In this document: positions 6,495 through 13,750 of the stretch, piece after piece
How positions within the stretch are numbered: the first letter of the stretch is position 1
Layout of the letters: each line of letters opens with the position of its first letter
Assembly: GCF_001418575.1 (NCBI RefSeq)
Contig: NZ_LIQR01000125.1
Coordinates: forward strand, 1-37,893
Origin: Peterkaempfera griseoplana
Lineage (GTDB): Bacteria; Actinomycetota; Actinomycetes; Streptomycetales; Streptomycetaceae
Length of the DNA: 37,893 nucleotides
Direction: 5' to 3'
The notes under the pieces: generated by a model
What the model saw: only the letters and a program-made list of their open reading frames with translations
What the model was told of the DNA's origin: nothing
Database searches by the model: none
Translations under genes and position numbers: made by a program

Positions 6495-9287
6495 ATGCAA
6501 CGACGCATCCGGACGCTCAGAATCCAGGCCGCCATCGCAGCGGCCGGCCTGCTCACGGCAGGCGCGCTCGCCGCCGCGCCCGCGACGGCCGCCACCCCGG
6601 CCGCCGCAGCCGACTACTGCGCCGACCGGTGCAACGACATCCTGCCGGCGGGCGAGAACGGCAACGCCACCCTGGCCGACATCCTCGCCAACCGTCTCCT
6701 CGGCACCCGCCCCGCCCACACCGACGACCAGCTCGGTCCCTATGCCGCCCTGGCGAGCAACTACCCCGGGCTCACCGACGCGGGGCTGCGCTCCTTCTTC
6801 AACGACGCCTCCTTCGGCGTCCCGGCCGCCCAGGTCGCCTCCACCCTGCAGCCGCGCTCCGACGTCACCATCGTGCGTGACAAGGCCACCGGTGTACCGC
6901 ACATCACCGGCACCACCCGCTACGGCACCGAGTACGGCGCCGGCTACGCCGCCGCCCAGGACCGGCTCTGGGTGATGGACCTCTTCCGGCACGTGGGCCG
7001 CGGCGAGCTCAGCAGCTTCGCCGGCGGCGCCGAGGCCAACCGGGCGCTGGAGCAGTCCTTCTGGCAGGCCGCCCCCTACACCGAGGCCGAACTCCAGGCC
7101 CAGATCGACCAGCTGGCCACCTCAAGCCCCCGCGCCCAGCAGGCCTTCGCCGACGCGAACGCCTACCTCGACGGCATCAACGCCTACATCGACAAGGCAT
7201 ACAACGCCCGCACCTTCCCCGGCGAGTACGACCTCACCGGACACATCGACCCCCTCACCAATGCCGGCTCCATCGACCACTTCAAGCTCACCGACCTGGT
7301 CGCGCTGGCCTCGGTGGTGGGCGCGCTGTTCGGCGCGGGCGGCGGCGGCGAGGTGCAGTCCGCGCAGGTCAAGCAGGCCGCCGAGGCCCGGTACGGCACC
7401 GCGGACGGGGACCGGGTCTGGCAGTCCTTCCGCGAGGCCGACGACCCCGAGGCCGTCACCACCCTGCACGACGGCCAGTCCTTCCCGTACGCCCAGCCGC
7501 CCGCGGACCCCCGCGGCGCCGCCCTGCCGGACGCCGGCTCGGTGGTCCCGGAGAAGCTGGTGTACGACGCCACCGGCACCGGGGCCTCCACCGCCGCAAC
7601 CGCCGCCAAGGGTGTGCTCCCGGGCAATCTGCTCACCGCCCGGCACGGCATGTCCAACGCCCTGGTGGTCTCCGGCCGGTACACCGCGGACGGCCACCCC
7701 GTAGCCGTCTTCGGCCCGCAGACCGGTTACTTCGCCCCGCAGCTGCTGATGCTGGAGGAGCTCCAGGGACCCGGGATCAGCGCCCGCGGCGCCGCCTTCG
7801 CCGGACTCTCCTTCTACGTCCAGCTCGGCCGCGGCCAGGACTACGCCTGGAGCGCCACCTCCGCCGGCCAGGACATCACCGACACCTACGCGGTGCCGCT
7901 CTGCACCACCGACGGCTCACCCGCCACCACCGCCTCCGACTCCTACCTCTGGCACGGCCAGTGCACCCCCATGGAGCGCCTGGAGCGCAAGGACTCCTGG
8001 AAGCCCACCACCGCCGACTCCACCGCGGCGGGCTCCTACACCCTGGTGATGAAGCGCACCCGCTACGGCCTGGTGACCGCCCGGGGCACCGTCGGCGGCA
8101 AGCCGGTGGCCTTCACCTCGCTGCGCTCCACCTACCGCCACGAGGCCGACTCCATCGTCGGCTTCCAGATGCTCAACGACCCCTCGGCGGTGCAGTCCGC
8201 GGCGACCTTCCAGGAGGCGGCGCAGCACATCAACTACACCTTCAACTGGTTCTACGCCGACTCCGCCCACACCGCCTACTACAACTCCGGCGACAACCCG
8301 GTCCGCGCCGACGGCGTCGACCCCGGCCTCCCGGTGCTCGCCGAGCCCCAGTACGAGTGGCGCGGCTACGACCCGGCCTCCAACACCGCCGACTACACCC
8401 CGCCCGCGCAGCACCCCCAGTCGGTCGACCAGGACTACTACGTCTCCTGGAACAACAAGCAGGCCGCCGGCTTCGCCTCCGCGGGCTTCGGCAACGGCTC
8501 GGTGCACCGTGCCGACCTGCTGGACGACCGGGTGAAGGCGCTGGTGCACAGCGGTGCCAAGGTCACCCGCAGCGCCCTGGTGCAGGCCATGGAGAGCGCC
8601 GCGCTGGCCGACCTCCGCGGTGAGGACGTGCTGCCGGAACTGCTGCGGGTGATCCGCAGCGCCGCCGTCACCGATCCCTCGCTGGAGTCCGTCGTCCGCA
8701 CCCTGGAGACCTGGCAGCACGACGGCACCCAGCGCCGTGAGACCTCGGCGGGCAGCCACCGCTACGCCGACGCCGACGCGATCCGGATCATGGACGCCTG
8801 GTGGCCGCTGCTGGTGCAGAGCGAGTTCCGGGACGGGCTGGGCGACGCGCTGTTCGGCGCGCTCACCGGGGTGCTGCAGATCAACGAGTCCCCGTCCGGG
8901 GGCCAGACCGGGCCGGTGGGCGGCAGCGTCAGCGCCAACGAGTCCATCCCGCACAAGGGCTCGTCCTTCCAGTACGGCTGGTGGTCCTATGTGGACAAGG
9001 ACCTGCGCACCGTGCTCGGGGACCCGGTCGCGGGCGGCCTGACCCGGCCGTACTGCGGCGGCGGGGACCTGACCCGGTGCCGCCAGGCGCTGCTGGACAG
9101 CCTGGGGCAGGCCGCCGCCCAGAGCGCGGCGCAGGTCTATCCCGGCGACGACACCTGCTCCGCCGGCGACCAGTGGTGCGCCGACACCATCGTGCAGCGG
9201 CCGCTGGGCGGGGTCACCGACGACAAGATCTCCTGGCAGAACCGCCCCACCTACCAGCAGGTGGTCCAGTTCACCGGCCACCGCTGA
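6495..9287 (+). CDS. Secreted penicillin-acylase-family Ntn hydrolase
   Basis: A 930-residue precursor of peptidase family S45 (penicillin, AHL and lipopeptide acylases). It has a Sec signal peptide (MQRRIRTLRIQAAIAAAG, ending near APATAATPA). The alpha-subunit signature is VTIVRDKATGVPHITG, then AGYAAAQDRLWVMDLFRHVGRGELS. A spacer precedes the beta subunit, whose predicted N-terminal nucleophile is Ser387 in RHGM/SNALVVSG. Family members cleave themselves before this Ser and hydrolyse amide-linked acyl groups. Later motifs such as FNWFYAD and YVSWNNKQAAGF fit the beta chain. The ATG at 6495 follows GGAGGAG. Candidate substrates are N-acyl-homoserine lactones, acylated lipopeptides or beta-lactams; the sequence does not decide. 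It is divergent from the phospholipase gene. Confidence 0.93.
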   Translation: MQRRIRTLRIQAAIAAAGLLTAGALAAAPATAATPAAAADYCADRCNDILPAGENGNATLADILANRLLGTRPAHTDDQLGPYAALASNYPGLTDAGLRSFFNDASFGVPAAQVASTLQPRSDVTIVRDKATGVPHITGTTRYGTEYGAGYAAAQDRLWVMDLFRHVGRGELSSFAGGAEANRALEQSFWQAAPYTEAELQAQIDQLATSSPRAQQAFADANAYLDGINAYIDKAYNARTFPGEYDLTGHIDPLTNAGSIDHFKLTDLVALASVVGALFGAGGGGEVQSAQVKQAAEARYGTADGDRVWQSFREADDPEAVTTLHDGQSFPYAQPPADPRGAALPDAGSVVPEKLVYDATGTGASTAATAAKGVLPGNLLTARHGMSNALVVSGRYTADGHPVAVFGPQTGYFAPQLLMLEELQGPGISARGAAFAGLSFYVQLGRGQDYAWSATSAGQDITDTYAVPLCTTDGSPATTASDSYLWHGQCTPMERLERKDSWKPTTADSTAAGSYTLVMKRTRYGLVTARGTVGGKPVAFTSLRSTYRHEADSIVGFQMLNDPSAVQSAATFQEAAQHINYTFNWFYADSAHTAYYNSGDNPVRADGVDPGLPVLAEPQYEWRGYDPASNTADYTPPAQHPQSVDQDYYVSWNNKQAAGFASAGFGNGSVHRADLLDDRVKALVHSGAKVTRSALVQAMESAALADLRGEDVLPELLRVIRSAAVTDPSLESVVRTLETWQHDGTQRRETSAGSHRYADADAIRIMDAWWPLLVQSEFRDGLGDALFGALTGVLQINESPSGGQTGPVGGSVSANESIPHKGSSFQYGWWSYVDKDLRTVLGDPVAGGLTRPYCGGGDLTRCRQALLDSLGQAAAQSAAQVYPGDDTCSAGDQWCADTIVQRPLGGVTDDKISWQNRPTYQQVVQFTGHR

Positions 9288-9377
9288 CCCGCTGGGCCGA
9301 ATGACCGAGCGCGGGGTGCCGGGCCCGCCGCCGCGTCCTACGGTGCGGCTGGGGGGCGACACGAAAGGTGGCATTCC

Positions 9378-9569
9378 ATGGCGGGCAAGTTCGAGATATA
9401 CACCGACGACTCCGGCTCCCACCGCTTCCGCCTCAAGGCGAGCAACGGGCAGGTCCTGATCGTCGGGGACGCGTACGACACCCGGGACCAGTGCCTCAAG
9501 GGCATCGAGACCATTCGCAAGCTGGCCCCGTACGCCGAAGTGAGGGACGTCTCCGCGGTGGAGGCCTGA
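9378..9569 (+). CDS. YegP-like DUF1508 protein
   Basis: A 63-residue single-domain protein, MAGKFEIYTDDSGSHRFRLK, followed by NGQVLIVGDAYDTRDQCLKGIETIRK. This is the DUF1508 fold: a short beta-hairpin pair and one helix, often present as two tandem copies in YegP and as one copy in actinomycetes. The molecular function is unknown. The ATG at 9378 has AAAGGTGG upstream. It has no signal or membrane segment. A strong terminator follows, so it is separated from the sigma-factor operon. Confidence 0.85.
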   Translation: MAGKFEIYTDDSGSHRFRLKASNGQVLIVGDAYDTRDQCLKGIETIRKLAPYAEVRDVSAVEA

Positions 9570-9572
9570 GAC

Positions 9573-9614
9573 CGCGGGCGGGGACGGGGCAGCGTCGCCC
9601 CCTTCCCGCCCGCG
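9573..9614 (+). terminator. Terminator after the DUF1508 gene
   Basis: CGCGGGCGGG (9573-9582) pairs perfectly with CCCGCCCGCG (9605-9614). Inside it GGGGC (9586-9590) pairs with GCCCC (9597-9601). It begins 4 nt after the stop codon. Confidence 0.7.
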
Positions 9615-9652
9615 TTGCCGCCCTCGTGGTCTCCGTGGAATCTTCACATCCT

Positions 9653-9675
9653 GCGGTGAGTGTTCCGCTCACCGC
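9653..9675. promoter_or_regulatory. Dyad in the leader of the ECF sigma-factor operon
   Basis: GCGGTGAG (9653-9660) and CTCACCGC (9668-9675) are perfect 8-nt inverted arms around a 7-nt spacer, about 55 nt before the sigma-factor start. GGAATC (9637-9642) just upstream resembles an ECF -35 (GGAAC/T), as in an autoregulated promoter. The -10 partner is uncertain. Confidence 0.35.
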
Positions 9676-9730
9676 GCACGTGAAGAGGGAAGAGGGCGAC
9701 ATCCGGCCCCGACCCGACCAGGAGGCAACG

Positions 9731-10300
9731 GTGCGCAACCACGCCGCCGTGACCGACGGCCCGTCGAGGAACCGGACCCGCGGCCGGGCGCAGGCCCCCG
9801 ACGAGGAGCTGATGCGCTCCCTCTACCACGAGCACGCCGCACCCCTGCTCACCTATGTGCTGCGACTGGTCGCCGGGGACCGCCACCGTGCTGAGGACGT
9901 CGTCCAGGAGACCCTGGTCCGGGCCTGGCGGAGCGCCGACCGTCTGGACCAGTCCGCGGGCTCGCTGCGCCCCTGGCTGGTGACCGTGGCCCGCCGTATC
10001 GTGATCGACGGCCACCGCAGCCGCCGCGCACGGCCGCAGGAGGTGGACCCGGCGCCCCTGGAGCTGCTGCCCGCGGAGGACGAGCTGGATCGGGCCCTGC
10101 GCATGATGACCATCTCCGACGCCCTGGACGACCTCACACCGGCGCACCGGGAGATCCTGGTGGAGACCTACTTCAGGAGCCGCACGGTGGACGAGGCCGC
10201 GGGACTGCTGGGGATACCGTCCGGAACCGCCAGGTCCCGGCTCTACTACGCACTGCGCTCGCTCCGGCTCGCACTGGAGGAACGGGGGGTGACCTCATGA
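9731..10300 (+). CDS. ECF RNA polymerase sigma factor, SigL-like
   Basis: A 189-residue extracytoplasmic-function sigma factor. Region 2 is LMRSLYHEHAAPLLTYVLR then AEDVVQETLVRAW, for core binding and -10 recognition. Region 4 is LDDLTPAHREILVETYF then EAAGLLGIPSGTARSRLYYA, a helix-turn-helix for the -35. The order of motifs and the ending RLALEERGVTS closely resemble Mycobacterium SigL as I remember it. The GTG at 9731 has an excellent AGGAGG 5-6 nt upstream. The stop overlaps the next start (ATGA), so sigma and anti-sigma are translationally coupled. It presumably answers an envelope or redox signal through the downstream zinc anti-sigma. Whether it controls the neighbouring secreted enzymes is not known. 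Confidence 0.9.
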   Translation: MRNHAAVTDGPSRNRTRGRAQAPDEELMRSLYHEHAAPLLTYVLRLVAGDRHRAEDVVQETLVRAWRSADRLDQSAGSLRPWLVTVARRIVIDGHRSRRARPQEVDPAPLELLPAEDELDRALRMMTISDALDDLTPAHREILVETYFRSRTVDEAAGLLGIPSGTARSRLYYALRSLRLALEERGVTS

Positions 10301-11004
10301 CCTCGACACCTGAGCACCACGTCGATGTGGGTGCGTACCTCCTCGGGCTCCTCGACGACAGGGACCGGGAGGCCTTCGAACGGCATCTGCGCGACTGCCC
10401 CCAGTGCACCGCCGACGCGGAGGCGCTGGGCGGCCTGGAGCCGGTGCTGGCCGAGTTCGCCGAGTACGCCGACGTCAGGGGCCTGGCCGCACCGCCTCCC
10501 GGCCCGGCCGAGCAGTCCCCGCTGCTGGACCGGCTGCTGGACGACGTCTCGGCGGCCCGCAGCCGCAGCCGCCGGCGCAGACTGCTCGCCGTCGCGGCGG
10601 CCGCCGTCCTGGTGGTCGGCGGCCCGGTGGTCGCCGTCACCGTCGCCTCGCGGCCCGGCACCACCTCGGTCGCCACGGCGCTCGGCGAGGAGCAGCACAC
10701 CGCCACCGACGCCGGTTCGGGCGTCACCGCGACGGTCGGCCTCAGCCCCCGCGCGTGGGGCACCGACGTCGGGCTCCGCCTGAGCGGCGTCCGGGGGCCG
10801 CTGAGCTGCACCCTGGTGGCCGTCTCCCGTACGGGCGGACAGCAGGTGGTGCTCACCTGGCTGGTCCCCGACAGCGGCTACGGCGTCACCGGTGCCGCCG
10901 GACCGCTGGTCGTGCACGGCGGCGCCGCCATCCTGCGGCCGGACCTCGACCACTTCGAGGTCCGCACCGTGAACGGGGCCGCGCTGGTCACCATCCCGGT
11001 CTGA
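10297..11004 (+). CDS. Zinc-binding, membrane-anchored anti-sigma factor (RslA-like)
   Basis: A 235-residue partner of the preceding ECF factor. The cytoplasmic N-terminus carries the ZAS motif H-x3-C-x2-C (His30, Cys34, Cys37 in HLRDCPQC), which in related proteins binds zinc and holds the sigma factor. Residues 96-117 form one transmembrane helix after an Arg cluster (RSRSRRRR). The remaining ~115 residues form an extracytoplasmic sensor-like domain rich in beta structure. The start ATG overlaps the sigma stop by 4 nt. The zinc-thiol motif suggests possible redox sensitivity, as for RslA and RsrA, but this is inferred. A long hairpin follows the stop. Confidence 0.9.
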   Translation: MTSTPEHHVDVGAYLLGLLDDRDREAFERHLRDCPQCTADAEALGGLEPVLAEFAEYADVRGLAAPPPGPAEQSPLLDRLLDDVSAARSRSRRRRLLAVAAAAVLVVGGPVVAVTVASRPGTTSVATALGEEQHTATDAGSGVTATVGLSPRAWGTDVGLRLSGVRGPLSCTLVAVSRTGGQQVVLTWLVPDSGYGVTGAAGPLVVHGGAAILRPDLDHFEVRTVNGAALVTIPV

Positions 11005-11006
11005 GA

Positions 11007-11036
11007 CCGGCCCGCCGCCCGCGGGCGGCGGGCCGG
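11007..11036. terminator. 30-nt perfect palindrome after the anti-sigma gene
   Basis: The two 15-nt halves (11007-11021 and 11022-11036) are exact reverse complements made only of G and C. The palindrome begins 2 nt after the anti-sigma stop and lies before ftsY. It is a very stable terminator-type hairpin. Confidence 0.65.
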
Positions 11037-11084
11037 GGGAGACCCGCCCGGACGCACCACTACGGCCGGAGCCCCCACAGCACG

Positions 11085-11090
11085 GATACT
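11085..11090 (+). promoter_or_regulatory. Possible -10 element of ftsY
   Basis: GATACT differs from TATACT only at the first base and ends 9 nt before the ftsY ATG. Transcription would begin at or within 2-3 nt of the start codon. The only ribosome-binding-site-like sequence is GGGTGGG, directly abutting the start. Confidence 0.3.
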
Positions 11091-11099
11091 GGGTGGGTT

Positions 11100-12314
11100 A
11101 TGGAATACGTGATCCTTGCCGTAGCCATCGCCGTGATCGCCATCGGCGCGATCGTCGGCTTCGTCGTCAGCGGCAGACGGCGCAAGACCCTGACCCCGTC
11201 GTCGCGCGTCCCCCTCGGGGCGCCGCCCGCAGAGCCCCAGGTCGGCGAGGACGCCGAGATCCCTCGGGACACCCCCACCCGGACGATCGAGGAGGTGGAC
11301 CTCCCCGCGGCCGTGGCCGCGCCCGAGGCGCCGGTCTCCCCGGAGGCGGCCGTCACCGCACCTCCGCTGGAGGTGCCGGAGCCCACCGCCGGCCGGCTGG
11401 TGCGGCTGCGCGCCCGGCTGTCCCGCTCCCAGACCTCACTGGGCAAGGGCCTGCTCTCGCTGCTCTCCCGTGAGCACCTGGACGAGGACACCTGGGAGGA
11501 GATCGAGGACACCCTGCTCACCGCCGACGTCGGTGTGGCCCCCACCCAGGAGCTGGTGGAGCGGCTGCGCACCCGGGTGAAGGTGCTGGGCACCCGCTCC
11601 CCGGAGGAGCTCCGGCAGCTGCTCCGGGAGGAGCTGCTGGCCCTGATCGGCACCGAGGCCGACCGCTCGCTGCACTCCGCCCGGCACAACGCGGCCGAGA
11701 CCGGCCGGCCCTCCGTGGTCCTGGTGGTCGGCGTCAACGGCGTCGGCAAGACCACCACCACGGGCAAGCTCGCCCGGGTGCTGGTCGCCGACGGCCGGCA
11801 GGTCGTGCTCGGCGCCGCCGACACCTTCCGCGCCGCCGCGGCCGACCAGCTGCAGACCTGGGGCGAGCGGGTGGGCGCCCGGACCGTGCGCGGCCCGGAG
11901 GGCGGCGACCCGGCCTCGGTGGCCTTCGACGCGGTCAAGGAGGGCATCGCCGAGGGCGCCGACACCGTGCTGGTGGACACCGCCGGCCGGCTCCACACCA
12001 AGACCGGCCTGATGGACGAGCTGGGCAAGGTCAAGCGGGTGGTGGAGAAGCAGGGCCCGGTGGACGAGGTGCTGCTGGTGCTGGACGCCACCACGGGCCA
12101 GAACGGACTGGTCCAGGCGAGGGTCTTCGCCGAGGTCGTCGACATCACCGGCATCGTCCTCACCAAGCTGGACGGCACCGCCAAGGGCGGCATCGTGATC
12201 GCGGTGCAGCGCGACCTCGGTGTGCCGGTGAAGCTGGTGGGCCTGGGCGAGGGCGCCGACGACCTGGCGCCGTTCGAGCCCGGCGCCTTTGTGGACGCCC
12301 TGATCGGCGACTGA
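11100..12314 (+). CDS. ftsY: Signal recognition particle receptor FtsY
   Basis: A 404-residue SRP-receptor GTPase that docks the Ffh-ribosome complex at the membrane for co-translational insertion. It starts with a hydrophobic helix (residues 2-24, MEYVILAVAIAVIAIGAIVG), typical of actinobacterial FtsY, which anchors it. An acidic, Pro/Ala-rich linker follows to about residue 100, then the N domain and the G domain. The G domain has G1 GVNGVGKTTTTGKLA (211-218 and on), DTFRAAAADQL, G3 DTAGR (293-297), TKLDGTAKGG, and a closing GLGEGADDLAPF. The initiating ATG is set by the membrane helix. Upstream is a perfect palindrome ending the anti-sigma operon; downstream is a bidirectional terminator. 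Confidence 0.97.
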   Translation: MEYVILAVAIAVIAIGAIVGFVVSGRRRKTLTPSSRVPLGAPPAEPQVGEDAEIPRDTPTRTIEEVDLPAAVAAPEAPVSPEAAVTAPPLEVPEPTAGRLVRLRARLSRSQTSLGKGLLSLLSREHLDEDTWEEIEDTLLTADVGVAPTQELVERLRTRVKVLGTRSPEELRQLLREELLALIGTEADRSLHSARHNAAETGRPSVVLVVGVNGVGKTTTTGKLARVLVADGRQVVLGAADTFRAAAADQLQTWGERVGARTVRGPEGGDPASVAFDAVKEGIAEGADTVLVDTAGRLHTKTGLMDELGKVKRVVEKQGPVDEVLLVLDATTGQNGLVQARVFAEVVDITGIVLTKLDGTAKGGIVIAVQRDLGVPVKLVGLGEGADDLAPFEPGAFVDALIGD

Positions 12315-12349
12315 CACGGGAGGGCGGCCAGACCGCCCCTACACACGAC

Positions 12350-12386
12350 GAGGGCCGTCCCCGGATCCGGCAGGGGGACGGCCCTC
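12350..12386. terminator. Bidirectional terminator between convergent ftsY and the primase/polymerase-domain gene
   Basis: GAGGGCCGTCCCC (12350-12362) pairs perfectly over 13 bp with GGGGACGGCCCTC (12374-12386) around an 11-nt loop. It lies 36 nt after the ftsY stop and faces the convergent gene. Confidence 0.75.
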
Positions 12387-12457
12387 CTGTGTCGCGGCGG
12401 GCCCGGGGAGGGGGAAGCCGGCCCGCCGCAGGGGAGAGGGGACTGGGGGAGAGGGGG

Positions 12458-13168
12458 TCAGGAGGCGCGCCAGGCGGCGTCGGCGCCGACCGGCTCGCGG
12501 CTGCGGTGGCAGGCGTACGCCAGGGTGCCCAGCAGCAGCCGGGCCTCCGGCGGGCGGCCCGCACCCTCGGTGGTGGGCGGCCGCAGCCAGTGCATCGGCC
12601 CCAGGCCCGCCAGCACGGTGGGCGGGGCGGCCACATAGGACCCCGCCCCGTGGCAGACGAGGTCCAGCGCGGCATCGTCCCACCCCATGCGGTAGAGCAG
12701 GTCCGGCAGCTCCCGGGCCGCGCCCGGGGCCACGAAGAAGAGCGCCCGCCCGGCGGGGGAGGCCAGCACCGGCCCCAGCCGGGTGCCCATCCGCTCCAGC
12801 CGCACCAGGGCCCGGCACCCCGCCTGCACCGGGACGTCCAGCACATCGAAGGAGCGGCCGGCCGGGAGCAGCACCGACGCCTGCGGCGCCGCCTCCCACA
12901 GGGCCCTGACCTCGGGCCGCTCCGCCCAGGGGCCGGCCTCGGAGACGACCGTCCCCGGCTCCGGGTGCAGCCCGACGGCGGCGCAGTGCGGTGCGCCGCA
13001 CCCGCAGCGCTCACCGGCGGCGCCGGCGCCGGCCCGGATCCGCCCGGCGGGCCTGCCCGCCACGACCGCCCAGCCCCATCGGCCGGCGTACTCCACCGCC
13101 GCCTGCAGAGCGGTGGCGCGGGCACGGCGCCGGGAGCCGAACCTGAGATCGCCGAACTGGATGTCCAT
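12458..13168 (-). CDS. Stand-alone protein with a bifunctional primase/polymerase N-terminal-type domain
   Basis: A 236-residue cytoplasmic protein resembling the N-terminal Prim-Pol domain (PF09250 type) found alone in Streptomyces. Visible landmarks are ALQAAVEYAGRWGWAV near the N-terminus, a Cys cluster at 55-62 (CGCGAPHC), ASVLLPAGRSFDVLDVP with acidic Asp108 and Asp111, LFFVAPGAARELPDLL, and SYVAAPPTVL near the end. No helicase domain is attached. It is unclear whether the metal-binding acidic set of active prim-pols is complete, so it may be a non-catalytic paralogue. The ATG at 13168 has GGGGGAGG upstream. I recall similar genes beside nsdA in other streptomycetes. Confidence 0.75.
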   Translation of the reverse strand: MDIQFGDLRFGSRRRARATALQAAVEYAGRWGWAVVAGRPAGRIRAGAGAAGERCGCGAPHCAAVGLHPEPGTVVSEAGPWAERPEVRALWEAAPQASVLLPAGRSFDVLDVPVQAGCRALVRLERMGTRLGPVLASPAGRALFFVAPGAARELPDLLYRMGWDDAALDLVCHGAGSYVAAPPTVLAGLGPMHWLRPPTTEGAGRPPEARLLLGTLAYACHRSREPVGADAAWRAS

Positions 13169-13750
13169 GCCTCCCCCAACGGGTAGCCGTCGCCGATGGT
13201 TACGGCACTGTGACACTGCGTCGCGAAGTTCTGTCGTGTTCTGCCGCGCCGCAGGGCCGTGCCGCCCCCGTGCGCGGACGTGCGGGGCGGGAGTGCGGCG
13301 CACGGCGGCCCTGTGCACACCGCCGGTTCCGGTGCGATTCCGCTGCGCCGTTGCGGTGGCGCGGGTGCATGGAGGATCGTCGGGGGCGGACGGTTCGTGG
13401 CTGCACGGCCGGCCCTGCGGGGCCGCCGTGGTCCAGTCAAGCGCGGGTCGGCGGGGAATTGTTCACTCTTAGGGGTGGCGAATGGTGGCGATTGCCCGGC
13501 GAAACTCCCCTGGACGGCTCATCGGGCGTTACGTTCAGTCCACGGACCACGGCGCTGCGTCAGTCCGCGGGTATGCCAGTGGCATGGGACAGCCGGAAGT
13601 GCGACGGCTGCACCGCCCCCGGCCGATGCCCCTGGCGAAGCGCCTGCGGTGGTCCGGTGCTCCCGGGCCGCGGTCCGGGCGCACGGCAGACGACATGGCC
13701 CGCGACCGTCGGGCACGGCAGCGGGGTAATCCCGGGATGGGGGCGTTCCG
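13169..13750. promoter_or_regulatory. Long divergent leader between the prim-pol-domain gene and nsdA
   Basis: This 582-nt stretch has no ORF that I believe. It holds several ordered elements. CACTG-TGA-CACTG is a direct repeat near 13207-13219. A 10-nt direct repeat, GGTGGCGAAT then GGTGGCGATT (13474-13493), lies next to a locally AT-richer stretch, TTGTTCACTCTTAG (about 13460-13473). ATGCC-AGT-GGCAT is a 13-nt dyad at 13573-13585. These are candidate promoter or operator elements for nsdA, a gene expected to be developmentally controlled. No regulator can be named. Confidence 0.35.

Noticed and set aside
9637-9664. GGAAT-N18-GTG as a definite ECF autoregulatory promoter
   Set aside because: The spacing is longer than the usual 16-17 nt and the -10 is ambiguous, so it is kept only as a possibility in the dyad entry.
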